A stretch of DNA of 15,157 nucleotides, taken from NCBI GenBank assembly GCA_008668235.1, contig RQCP01000019.1, positions 1 through 15,157 of the forward strand. Reading direction: 5' to 3'. Both the position numbers and the translations under genes were made by a program. Positions 6,500 to 12,969 of the stretch are shown here, piece after piece; the stretch's first letter is position 1, and each line of letters starts with the position of its first letter. The notes below the pieces were generated by a model. That model saw only the letters and a program-made list of their open reading frames with translations, ran no database searches and had not been told where the DNA came from. The stretch is from Collinsella aerofaciens (lineage in GTDB: Bacteria; Actinomycetota; Coriobacteriia; Coriobacteriales; Coriobacteriaceae).

Positions 6500-7591
6500 A
6501 TGGATACCCTCAACGATCTAAATGAGCGCGTCGACGCCTTCGTCGGCACCAGCTCCTTCGACACGCCTGCCGCGGCAAACGACCAAGCTCCCATCGATGT
6601 GCCCGCCGAGGTTCACGAGGACATCGTCGCCTCGGTCGATTTCTCCGAGGTCGAGCTCGCAGACGAGTTCACCGAGCCCCAGGTAGCCGTGACCCCCAAC
6701 GGACTGCTCCCCATGGAGCCCCTGCCCATCGACGGACGTCTGCGCAAGGCTGCCCTTCGCATGCCCGACGAGATCGAGGAGGCCAGCGGCTTCACGCTCT
6801 TCGGCCGTAGCATCAAATCGCTCATCTACACCACCGATGTCGCGGTTATCCGCAACTCCAACGCCGATGCCGTTTTTGCGGTCTACCCTTTCACGCCGCA
6901 GCCCGCCATTACGCAAGCGCTGCTGACCGTCGCCGAGTGCCCGGTCTTTGTAGGCGTGGGCGGCGGAACTACGACCGGTAAGCGCTCCGTGCAGATGGCA
7001 GCCGTCTCCGAGATGCAGGGCGCGGCGGGCTGCGTGGTCAACTCCCCCGCCACTGCCGAGATGGTCGAGCACATCACCAACATCGCCGACATCCCCGTCA
7101 TCGCCACGGTCGTTCGCTGCGACGACGATGCTCACGCCAAGGTGCGCGCCGGAGCCAAGATTCTCAACATCGCCGCCGGCAAGAACACGCCCCAGGTCCT
7201 ACGCGAGCTGCGCGAGCACTATCCCAACCTGCCGCTCATCGCGCCGGGCGGCAAGACGCCCGAGAGCATCCGTGAGACCATCGCCGCCGGCGCCAACGCC
7301 ATCATCTGGACGCCGCCTTCGGCCCAGCAGTTACAGACCGACATGATGCAGCGTTATCGCAAGATGAAGGAAGACGCCACACCTGTCATCTCGCGCGACG
7401 ATGTGCCCATTATCGACCAGGTCGCCGCCGCCGAGGTCAGCCAAGTCGAGAACATGAATCCCGACGTGCCGATTCCCGACGAAGTCATCGAGCGCGTCGC
7501 TTCGATCCACGAGCGCGTCGAGGAGCATCGCGCCAATCGCGGCCTCAAGCCGTCACTGCACGGCTTCTTCTTCCGCGGAAAGAAACGCTAG
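6500..7591 (+). CDS. TIM-barrel-type phosphate-binding protein of unknown reaction (often annotated 'hydrolase')
   Basis: The 363-residue product has an acidic, probably flexible N-terminal extension of about 70 residues. A compact domain follows with the feel of IMP dehydrogenase-like TIM barrels: FGRSIKSLIYTTDVAVIRNS, AVYPFTPQPAIT, a glycine-rich VGVGGGTTTGKR (151-162), GCVVNSPATAEMV, and a phosphate-gripper-like APGGKTPES (248-256) followed by AGANAIIWTPPS. I recall similar firmicute proteins labelled only 'hydrolase'; the reaction is not known to me. The C-terminal 70 residues are charged and end in a basic tail (FRGKKR). The start is the ATG 8 bases downstream of a -10 box, without a Shine-Dalgarno. 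It is a single-gene unit ended by a terminator. Confidence 0.75.
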   Translation: MDTLNDLNERVDAFVGTSSFDTPAAANDQAPIDVPAEVHEDIVASVDFSEVELADEFTEPQVAVTPNGLLPMEPLPIDGRLRKAALRMPDEIEEASGFTLFGRSIKSLIYTTDVAVIRNSNADAVFAVYPFTPQPAITQALLTVAECPVFVGVGGGTTTGKRSVQMAAVSEMQGAAGCVVNSPATAEMVEHITNIADIPVIATVVRCDDDAHAKVRAGAKILNIAAGKNTPQVLRELREHYPNLPLIAPGGKTPESIRETIAAGANAIIWTPPSAQQLQTDMMQRYRKMKEDATPVISRDDVPIIDQVAAAEVSQVENMNPDVPIPDEVIERVASIHERVEEHRANRGLKPSLHGFFFRGKKR

Positions 7592-7603
7592 CCGCAACAG
7601 CAA

Positions 7604-7641
7604 GGCCCGCCCCACAAACGTGAGGCGGGCCGTTTTCGTTT
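7604..7641 (+). terminator. Rho-independent terminator after the TIM-barrel gene
   Basis: GGCCCGCC (7604-7611) pairs with GGCGGGCC (7624-7631), with three further pairs (CAC/GTG) inside after one mismatch. It is followed by the T-rich run GTTTTCGTTT. It lies 13 bases after the stop codon and may also block the convergent degV-family transcript. Confidence 0.85.
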
Positions 7642-7672
7642 GAGCAATCACGCAGCGACGTGATGAGCCAAG

Positions 7673-8563
7673 TTAATCCACGCGCTTGTCGCCCATAAAG
7701 AAGAGCGCCACCGTACCAGGTCCGGTATGCGAGCCAATCAGAGTACCGATGTTATTTATCTCAATCTTGCCTTTAAGCTGCGGAATCTGTTCCTCTATCA
7801 GCGCCGCAACTGCCTCGGCATCCTCGCGGCACGCCGAGTGTGACATGACGCACTTACCCGAATAATCCGCACCGTCCTGCACGTGTGCCATCATGGTCTT
7901 AGCCATCTCGGAAATCGCGCGCTTCTTAGTGCGAATCTTCTCACGTGGCGACAGCCCACCTTCGCAATCGACCGTCATAAGCGGGCAAATCTTAAGCGCC
8001 GTGCCGATGATCGCGCTCGCAGCCGAAATGCGACCGCCGCGCAGGTAGCTCGACAGATCGGTCGAGAAGAACCAGTGGTGCAGGTTGAGTTTGTGCTCCT
8101 CGATCCAGGCAGCCGTCTCGTCGAGTGAAGCCCCGCTATCGCGCACGTCGGCGGCATATTCCAGCAACAGGCCAAAGCCCGAAGACGCCGCCAGCGAATC
8201 GATGACGCGCACCTTGCCGCCCTGGGGATAGCGATCCGCGAGCATCTGTGCCGCAACGCAGGCCGATCCATACGTGCCCGAAATACCCGACGACAACGCC
8301 AGGTGCAGTACGTCTTTACCCTCGGCAACAAACGGCTCCCAAAACTCCTCGTACTCACCCACGCTCACCTGAGACGTCTTGGGCATGGCGCCCGCGGCAA
8401 TCTGGGCAAAAAACTTGTCCGGCGTAATCGACTGATACAGATCGTCCGTATAGACAACATCGTCGATCTCGTAATGAAAACACACGACAGGGATATTGCG
8501 CGACGCAAAGAACTCACGAGTTCGGTCGGCGGCGGATTCACAGGTCAGGACAAAATCACTCAT
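7673..8563 (-). CDS. DegV family fatty-acid-binding protein
   Basis: DegV proteins bind a fatty acid between two alpha/beta domains; some (FakB) present it to the kinase FakA for phosphorylation and entry into phospholipid synthesis. The 296-residue product has the family marks: an N-terminal FVLTCESAADR strand-loop, PKTSQVSVGEYEEFW (the T-S-Q ligand loop at 63-65), LALSSGISGTYGSA (88-101), RVIDSLAASSGFG, YLRGGRISAASAIIGTALKICPL (split by the Gly-rich turn) and a C-terminal IGSHTGPGTVALFF. Start choice: AAGGAG (8570-8575) lies 6 bases before the ATG at 8563; the in-frame ATG at 8581 would put that site inside the gene. fakB is not assigned because no fakA is in view. It is convergent with the TIM-barrel gene and divergent from fbp. 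Confidence 0.93.
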   Translation of the reverse strand: MSDFVLTCESAADRTREFFASRNIPVVCFHYEIDDVVYTDDLYQSITPDKFFAQIAAGAMPKTSQVSVGEYEEFWEPFVAEGKDVLHLALSSGISGTYGSACVAAQMLADRYPQGGKVRVIDSLAASSGFGLLLEYAADVRDSGASLDETAAWIEEHKLNLHHWFFSTDLSSYLRGGRISAASAIIGTALKICPLMTVDCEGGLSPREKIRTKKRAISEMAKTMMAHVQDGADYSGKCVMSHSACREDAEAVAALIEEQIPQLKGKIEINNIGTLIGSHTGPGTVALFFMGDKRVD

Positions 8564-8591
8564 ATGAGGCTCCTTACTCATTGCTGCGCAA

Positions 8592-8600
8592 ATTATCGCA
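8592..8600 (-). promoter_or_regulatory. Extended -10 promoter for the degV-family gene
   Basis: TGC-GATAAT on the minus strand, within the same 11-mer (TGTGCGATAAT, 8592-8602) found before the synthetase gene. The start would be near 8585, with the ribosome-binding site in a 22-base leader. A near-palindrome centred on ACATATGT (8618-8629) lies where the -35 should be and may bind a regulator. Confidence 0.45.
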
Positions 8601-8603
8601 CAG

Positions 8604-8806
8604 TGAGCCTACATACGGTACATATGTCCACTATTTACCAAATCGAACCAAAAATAGCGAACATCTTTACCACCATCGTCTCCACCGGCCCCACGCATAA
8701 ATATCTGAGAAAACACCTTCTGTCGTCTCCACTCAACCGCCATATCTACCTCAACTAAATCGATTTACCAAACCGTTCAGCCGACAATTCAGCCGCTGGC
8801 GCAAAA
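8604..8806. other. Intergenic spacer between degV-family gene and fbp
   Basis: About 200 bases that are AT-richer than their surroundings. They hold the ACATATGT-centred near-palindrome (8618-8629) and a direct repeat ATTTACCAAA (about 8634 and 8764). I see no gene, tRNA or terminator here. Confidence 0.4.
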
Positions 8807-8856
8807 TCGAAACAAAAGCGGCGCATACTGATAAACGTTTGACGCTGTTTATCAGT
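8807..8856 (+). promoter_or_regulatory. fbp promoter region with a 10-bp perfect palindrome
   Basis: ACTGATAAAC (8827-8836) and GTTTATCAGT (8847-8856) form a perfect 10-bp inverted repeat with a 10-base spacer. The left arm contains GATAAA (8830-8835), which with TCGAAA (8807-8812) 17 bases upstream could be a sigma-70-type promoter. The palindrome would then cover the -10 and start site, the classic place for a repressor operator. It could instead form an RNA hairpin in the leader. Confidence 0.4.
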
Positions 8857-8883
8857 TTTACCAGCCCCATCGGAAGGTGTTTC

Positions 8884-10800
8884 ATGGTCGCATTCGATCG
8901 CAACCCGCAAGACTTTAAGTATCTGCGCCTGCTGTCGAGACAGTTCCCCACCGAACAATCCGCGTTTACCGAAATTATCAACCTCTCGGCCATCCTCAAC
9001 CTACCCAAGGGCACCGAGCATTTTATGAGCGACGTGCATGGCGAGTACGAAGCCTTTATGCACATCCTCAACAACTGCTCGGGCGTCGTGCGCGAGCATG
9101 TCGACGAGATTTTTGGCGACACGCTCTCCTTTGACGAAAAGGGCGAGCTGTGCACGCTCATCTACTACCCGCGCGAGAAGATCGAGCTGGTCCGCAGCCA
9201 GCGCGAGGACTCACCCACCTGGTACAAGACGATGCTTGACCAGCTCATCATGGTCGCTCGTTCGCTTTCGAGCCGCTACACGCGCTCCAAAGTGCGTAAG
9301 GCCATCCCGCGCGACTACGCCTATATCATCGACGAGCTGTTGCACACGCACCCGGACGAGAACAACTATCGCGTGCGCTATCACGAGCGCATCGTGGAGT
9401 CCATCCTGGAGACCGCCAGCGCCGACGACTTTATCGAGTCGCTCGCCTCGCTCATCAAGCGCCTGGCCGTCGACCACCTGCACCTGGTGGGCGATATCTT
9501 CGACCGCGGCGGCGGCGCGGCCAAGATTATGGACCGCCTGCTCACCTATCATTCGCTGGACATCCAGTGGGGCAACCACGACCTGCCGTGGATGGGCGCT
9601 GCGGCCGGTGAGCCCGCCTGCATCGCCACGGTGCTGCGCAACAACCTACGCTATGACAACTACGAGATCCTCGAGAACGATTACGGCATCTCGCTGCGTG
9701 AGCTTGTCGCCTTTGCCGATGCCACCTACACCGCCGGTGAGTCCATCACCCCGCTGATCAAGGCTATCAACGTGCTGCTCTTTAAGCTCGAGGGCCAGAT
9801 TATCCAGCGCCATCCCGAGTTCGATATGACCGATCGCCTGTTACTCGACAAGATTAATCACGACACCGGCACGGTCACGCTCGCCGACGGCAGCGTGTGG
9901 CCGCTCACGACCAACGACTTCCCCACCGTCGACCCGGCGGACCCCTATACGCTCACGCCCCAGGAGCAGCACATCATCGACAAGCTCGTGTCCGAGTTTG
10001 TCACCGCCGATCATCTGCATCGCCATATCGATTTCCTCTATTCCCATGGCTCGATGTACAAGGTCGCCAACGGCAACCTGCTCTTCCACGGCTGCGTTCC
10101 GCTCAACGAAGACGGCACCTTTAGCAGCATGAACTGCTTGGGCACCTGGCACGCTGGCCGCGATTATCTCGATTTTTGCGACCACATCGCCCGCCGCGCC
10201 TGGCGCGTGGGCGACCGCGACGCTCTCGACTGGATGTGGTACCTGTGGATTGGCTTTAACTCACCCGCCAGCGGACGCCTGGTGCGTACCTTTGAGCGCG
10301 CCTATATCGCCGATAAGAGCACCTGGGTCGAGCCGATGGACCCGTACTTTACGCTTACCAAGTCGCCCTCGGTCTGCGATGACATCATGCGCGAGTTTGG
10401 CGTCGCGCCCATGGCATGTTCGCCGACCGGCCACATCATCAACGGCCACACGCCCGTTAAAACCACCAAGGGCGAGCAGCCCATCCGCGCCGAGGGCAAG
10501 CTGCTGGTCATCGATGGCGGCTTCTGCCGCGCTTACCATCCCAAGACGGGTATCGCCGGCTATACGCTCATCTCGAGCTCGCGCGGCTGCCGCCTCAAGT
10601 CGCACCGGGCCTTTACGACGGTTGCCGAGGCGCTCACGCGCAACGTGGACATCGAAAGCGAGACCAACCGTTTTGACCAAGCAGACCGTCGCCGCATGGT
10701 GAGCGACACCGATTCGGGAGCCAAGATCCGCGGCCAGATCCAGGACCTGCGCCAGCTGCTCGATGCATATAGAAACGGTGCTATCGAGGAGCGCGCCTAG
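8884..10800 (+). CDS. fbp: Fructose-1,6-bisphosphatase, class III (Firmicutes type)
   Basis: The enzyme hydrolyses fructose 1,6-bisphosphate to fructose 6-phosphate, the committed step of gluconeogenesis, in the cytoplasm. The 638-residue product matches the length of the class III family (B. subtilis about 670) and carries its metallophosphatase motifs in order: SDVHGEYEAF (49-58; Asp50, His52), GDIFDRGGGA (203-212; Asp204, Asp207), GNHDLPWMGA (230-239; Asn231, His232), NGHTPVKTTKG (520-530) and VIDGGFCRAYH with Asp544. The ATG at 8884 is preceded by GGAAGG (8872-8877) at 6 bases; the frame stays open to 8839, but that stretch contains the promoter palindrome. A GtrA-family gene follows after a structured 78-base gap. 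Confidence 0.96.
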   Translation: MVAFDRNPQDFKYLRLLSRQFPTEQSAFTEIINLSAILNLPKGTEHFMSDVHGEYEAFMHILNNCSGVVREHVDEIFGDTLSFDEKGELCTLIYYPREKIELVRSQREDSPTWYKTMLDQLIMVARSLSSRYTRSKVRKAIPRDYAYIIDELLHTHPDENNYRVRYHERIVESILETASADDFIESLASLIKRLAVDHLHLVGDIFDRGGGAAKIMDRLLTYHSLDIQWGNHDLPWMGAAAGEPACIATVLRNNLRYDNYEILENDYGISLRELVAFADATYTAGESITPLIKAINVLLFKLEGQIIQRHPEFDMTDRLLLDKINHDTGTVTLADGSVWPLTTNDFPTVDPADPYTLTPQEQHIIDKLVSEFVTADHLHRHIDFLYSHGSMYKVANGNLLFHGCVPLNEDGTFSSMNCLGTWHAGRDYLDFCDHIARRAWRVGDRDALDWMWYLWIGFNSPASGRLVRTFERAYIADKSTWVEPMDPYFTLTKSPSVCDDIMREFGVAPMACSPTGHIINGHTPVKTTKGEQPIRAEGKLLVIDGGFCRAYHPKTGIAGYTLISSSRGCRLKSHRAFTTVAEALTRNVDIESETNRFDQADRRRMVSDTDSGAKIRGQIQDLRQLLDAYRNGAIEERA

Positions 10801-10806
10801 CACCAC

Positions 10807-10861
10807 CCGCGGGGATTGGCTAAACTTGCTGAGTTTGTCATCCCCGCGGCGCTTCGGCGCC
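10807..10861 (+). promoter_or_regulatory. Structured fbp-gtrA leader with two mutually exclusive hairpins
   Basis: CCGCGGGGA (10807-10815) pairs with TCCCCGCGG (10841-10849) around a 25-base loop that itself contains an AAACT/AGTTT hairpin. The right arm overlaps GGCGC-TTCG-GCGCC (10848-10861), a stable UUCG-tetraloop hairpin. Both cannot form fully together. No U tract follows. This could be an attenuator, an intercistronic stabiliser or a U-less terminator of fbp. Confidence 0.4.
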
Positions 10862-10878
10862 AGCTTAAGGCAGGTACC

Positions 10879-11274
10879 ATGCAAAAGCTCCTTGCGCAGA
10901 TCATGAAATTTGGCGTCGTCGGTGTCATTGCCACGGTTATCGACTTTGGCATTATGAATCTGCTCCACTACGGTCTGGGCCTCAACATCCTAATCGCCAA
11001 CACCAGCGGCTTTATCGTCTCGCTTATCTTTAACTACCTCGCAAGCATGAAGTACGTGTTTGCGCACAAGGAAGGCATGAGCCGCCGCCGCGAGTTCATT
11101 ATCTTTGTCGTGCTGTCCGTGATCGGCCTGGCACTCAACGACGGTATCGTGCTGACACTCAACGCCGGTCTGGGGCTCGAGGCCAATATCGCCAAGATCT
11201 GCGCCACCGCGCTTGTCATGGTCTACAACTTTGTGACCCGAAAAATCTTCCTGGAGGGCGACGAGACAAAATAG
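10879..11274 (+). CDS. GtrA family membrane protein (first copy)
   Basis: GtrA-like proteins are small four-helix membrane proteins thought to flip lipid-linked sugars or help cell-surface polysaccharide synthesis. The 131-residue product has four hydrophobic segments, KFGVVGVIATVIDFGIMNLL near the N-terminus, then LIANTSGFIVSLIFNYLASM, FIIFVVLSVIGLALND and ICATALVMVYNFVTRKIF, the standard family pattern. A TTG at 10816 would extend the frame by 21 residues but would run through the leader hairpins. AAGG (10867-10870), 8 bases before the ATG at 10879, supports the shorter form. It follows fbp and is paralogous to the next gene. No glycosyltransferase partner lies nearby. Confidence 0.85.
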   Translation: MQKLLAQIMKFGVVGVIATVIDFGIMNLLHYGLGLNILIANTSGFIVSLIFNYLASMKYVFAHKEGMSRRREFIIFVVLSVIGLALNDGIVLTLNAGLGLEANIAKICATALVMVYNFVTRKIFLEGDETK

Positions 11275-11300
11275 CTCGAAACCCCTGCAGCATTACGGCG

Positions 11301-11340
11301 CCCACGGACGACGCGCACTCAGCGCAGTATCGTCCGTGGG
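11301..11340 (+). terminator. Hairpin terminator after the first gtrA-family gene
   Basis: CCCACGGACGA (11301-11311) pairs with TCGTCCGTGGG (11330-11340), and GCGC/GCGC pairs further inside. It is followed by TGTCGCTCGTTT, a weak T run. It lies 26 bases after the stop codon. Confidence 0.7.
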
Positions 11341-11357
11341 TGTCGCTCGTTTACGGG

Positions 11358-11396
11358 CAAATTTTCAACGTTTGCGGATTAGCTCTTGAAAATTTG
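11358..11396. promoter_or_regulatory. 11-bp AT-rich inverted repeat upstream of the second gtrA-family gene
   Basis: CAAATTTTCAA (11358-11368) and TTGAAAATTTG (11386-11396) are perfect complements with a 17-base spacer. It lies about 100 bases upstream of the GTG start, between the terminator and the promoter area (candidate boxes TTGGCA 11414-11419 with TTGTAA 11437-11442, or TATCCT 11454-11459). Its AT-rich arms in GC-rich DNA suggest an operator. It could also be a stem of a leader RNA if transcription begins earlier. Confidence 0.4.
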
Positions 11397-11493
11397 GCGA
11401 GTTCATATAGTTCTTGGCAAAGACCTTACGTTTCCCTTGTAAAAGCTCTAAAGTATCCTCTGCTCGATTCATCAACGCATTGGATGTGATTAC

Positions 11494-11901
11494 GTGCGCA
11501 AGGCGCTGGCACAACCTCATACCAAGCAGTTCCTCAAGTTTGCCGTCGTGGGTCTTATCTCCTTTGGCATCGACTGGGGCATGCTCATTGCGCTCGTCGA
11601 GCTGTTCCACCTCGACTTTTTGATGAGCACCACGGTTTCGTTTATCACGTCCGTCGTGGTCAACTACTGGCTCAGCATGAAGTACGTGTTCGACCACCGC
11701 GAAGGCATGAGCCGCAAGCGCGAGTTCACGATCTTCACCATCCTGTCGGTGATCGGCCTGGGCCTCAACGACCTGTACATGTTTGTGGGCGTCACGTTTT
11801 TGAGCATCGGCTACCAGGCCATGAAGGCCATCGCCACGTTCCTCGTCACCTGGTACAACTACTTCAGCCGCCGCTTCTTCCTCGAGGGCGCACGGTCGTA
11901 G
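11494..11901 (+). CDS. GtrA family membrane protein (second copy)
   Basis: The 135-residue product shares the GtrA pattern of four membrane segments: KFAVVGLISFGIDWGMLIAL, a second around VSFITSVVVNYWLSM, then FTIFTILSVIGLGLND and ATFLVTWYNYFSRRFF. It is clearly related to the first copy, sharing MKYVF, EGMSR-REF-IF and LSVIGL-LND blocks. The start is GTG at 11494. The ribosome-binding site is weak (GGATGTG, about 8 bases upstream), so a slightly different start cannot be excluded. It likely has its own promoter, because a terminator and a 150-base gap separate it from the first copy, and it ends in a strong terminator. The role is probably transfer of a lipid-linked sugar across the membrane, inferred from the family only. 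Confidence 0.87.
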   Translation: MRKALAQPHTKQFLKFAVVGLISFGIDWGMLIALVELFHLDFLMSTTVSFITSVVVNYWLSMKYVFDHREGMSRKREFTIFTILSVIGLGLNDLYMFVGVTFLSIGYQAMKAIATFLVTWYNYFSRRFFLEGARS

Positions 11902-11927
11902 TCGATTCACTATTTGCTTGAATGTAT

Positions 11928-11965
11928 AACCGGTTGGAATTCCCGTTCCAACCGGTTTTTTGTTT
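11928..11965 (+). terminator. Rho-independent terminator after the second gtrA-family gene
   Basis: AACCGGTTGGAA (11928-11939) pairs perfectly with TTCCAACCGGTT (11946-11957) around a 6-base loop, followed by TTTTGTTT. Confidence 0.95.
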
Positions 11966-12000
11966 GCCGAGAGACCCGGCGATCCAGTCCCATTCGCATG

Positions 12001-12038
12001 AAAAACGGGCGGCTCGGATGTTGGTCCGAACCGCCCGT
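12001..12038 (-). terminator. Rho-independent terminator of the surface-protein operon
   Basis: On the minus strand a 14-bp stem (12025-12038 with 12005-12018, one G-U pair) is followed by TTTTC. It lies 22 bases after the stop of the DUF4430 gene and faces the gtrA terminator. Confidence 0.92.
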
Positions 12039-12060
12039 CTGGCGCGCTATGTCGAGGTCT

Positions 12061-12969
12061 CTAGCCTGTCACGTAATACCAAACTACGTTGTCGCCGTTG
12101 GAGAGAACGTAGTTGCTGCAGGCCGTCATGGGCGTTGTGCCGTTGACGGAGTACATCCAGCCGCTCGTGCCGCCGTACTGTTTCTCGGCCAAACCACCAA
12201 TCGCGGAAACATACGTGCCGTACGACGAGCCGTGTGCGTTGACAGAAAGGCCCAGCGCGCACAGGGCATCGTAGACGGTAGCGCCTTCGTTAAAGGTAAA
12301 GGTGCCACCAGAGGACACAGGATTGCCCACAGCGCTCGATGTGACCGAAACCGTCACCGTAACGTAGTTGGACTCCTGTGAGCCGCTCTGGCCGCCCGAG
12401 GAGGCGTTTCCACCATTAGAGGATGAGGCTCCATTAGACGACTGGCCACCGCCCGAAGAAGCACCACCAGACACCTTGGAAGTATCGTCGGCTCCCGTAT
12501 TCTGGGCAGCGGATTTATCTCCAGACTTCTTGCCGTTCTGACCATCGGACTTCTTGCTATCCGAGCTTTTATCCGATTCCTTGTCTGAAGACTCGGACTC
12601 CTTCTTAGAGTCAGATTCATCCGGACCCTTAGACTCGTCGTTCGCACCATCCGAAGATTTGGAATCCTTGGACTCAGCTTTACCCGAAGCGGCGGTCGAG
12701 TCAGACCCCCTGGCGTCCTTCGCTACGACGCCCTCCCCCGTCACGGTCTGAATGATCCAGTCGATGGACCAGGCACCGCTTGTGGAAGGATGGACGAAAC
12801 CCAGCGAGACGACGATCAGAATGGCGCACGCAGCGGTCAGAACGCCGAGGAGCGCCTTGCGATGAGGGGCGGACGCCGCCGAAGCGGCGCCCTTTTGCTT
12901 TGGATCATCGAGCTGGATAAACGAGGAGTCGGGCTGTTGCCCGCTGGTCTCCTTGGGCTTATCGGGCAT
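12061..12969 (-). CDS. Membrane-anchored DUF4430 domain surface protein
   Basis: The 302-residue product has a cytoplasmic N-terminal 38 residues, one membrane segment (about 40-59), a 120-residue Ser/Asp/Lys/Gly-rich low-complexity stalk (about 82-200) and a C-terminal DUF4430 domain (202-302). The domain shows FNEGATVYDAL, GLAEKQYGGTSGWMYSVNG and LSNGDNVVWYY, the usual pattern. DUF4430 resembles the ligand-binding end of transcobalamin/intrinsic factor, so cobalamin or another small ligand is possible but unproven. The ATG at 12969 is chosen: AAGGG (12978-12982) lies 8 bases upstream, and the GTG at 12978 overlaps that site. The start overlaps the end of the propeller gene by 11 bases, implying translational coupling. 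A terminator follows. Confidence 0.88.
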   Translation of the reverse strand: MPDKPKETSGQQPDSSFIQLDDPKQKGAASAASAPHRKALLGVLTAACAILIVVSLGFVHPSTSGAWSIDWIIQTVTGEGVVAKDARGSDSTAASGKAESKDSKSSDGANDESKGPDESDSKKESESSDKESDKSSDSKKSDGQNGKKSGDKSAAQNTGADDTSKVSGGASSGGGQSSNGASSSNGGNASSGGQSGSQESNYVTVTVSVTSSAVGNPVSSGGTFTFNEGATVYDALCALGLSVNAHGSSYGTYVSAIGGLAEKQYGGTSGWMYSVNGTTPMTACSNYVLSNGDNVVWYYVTG

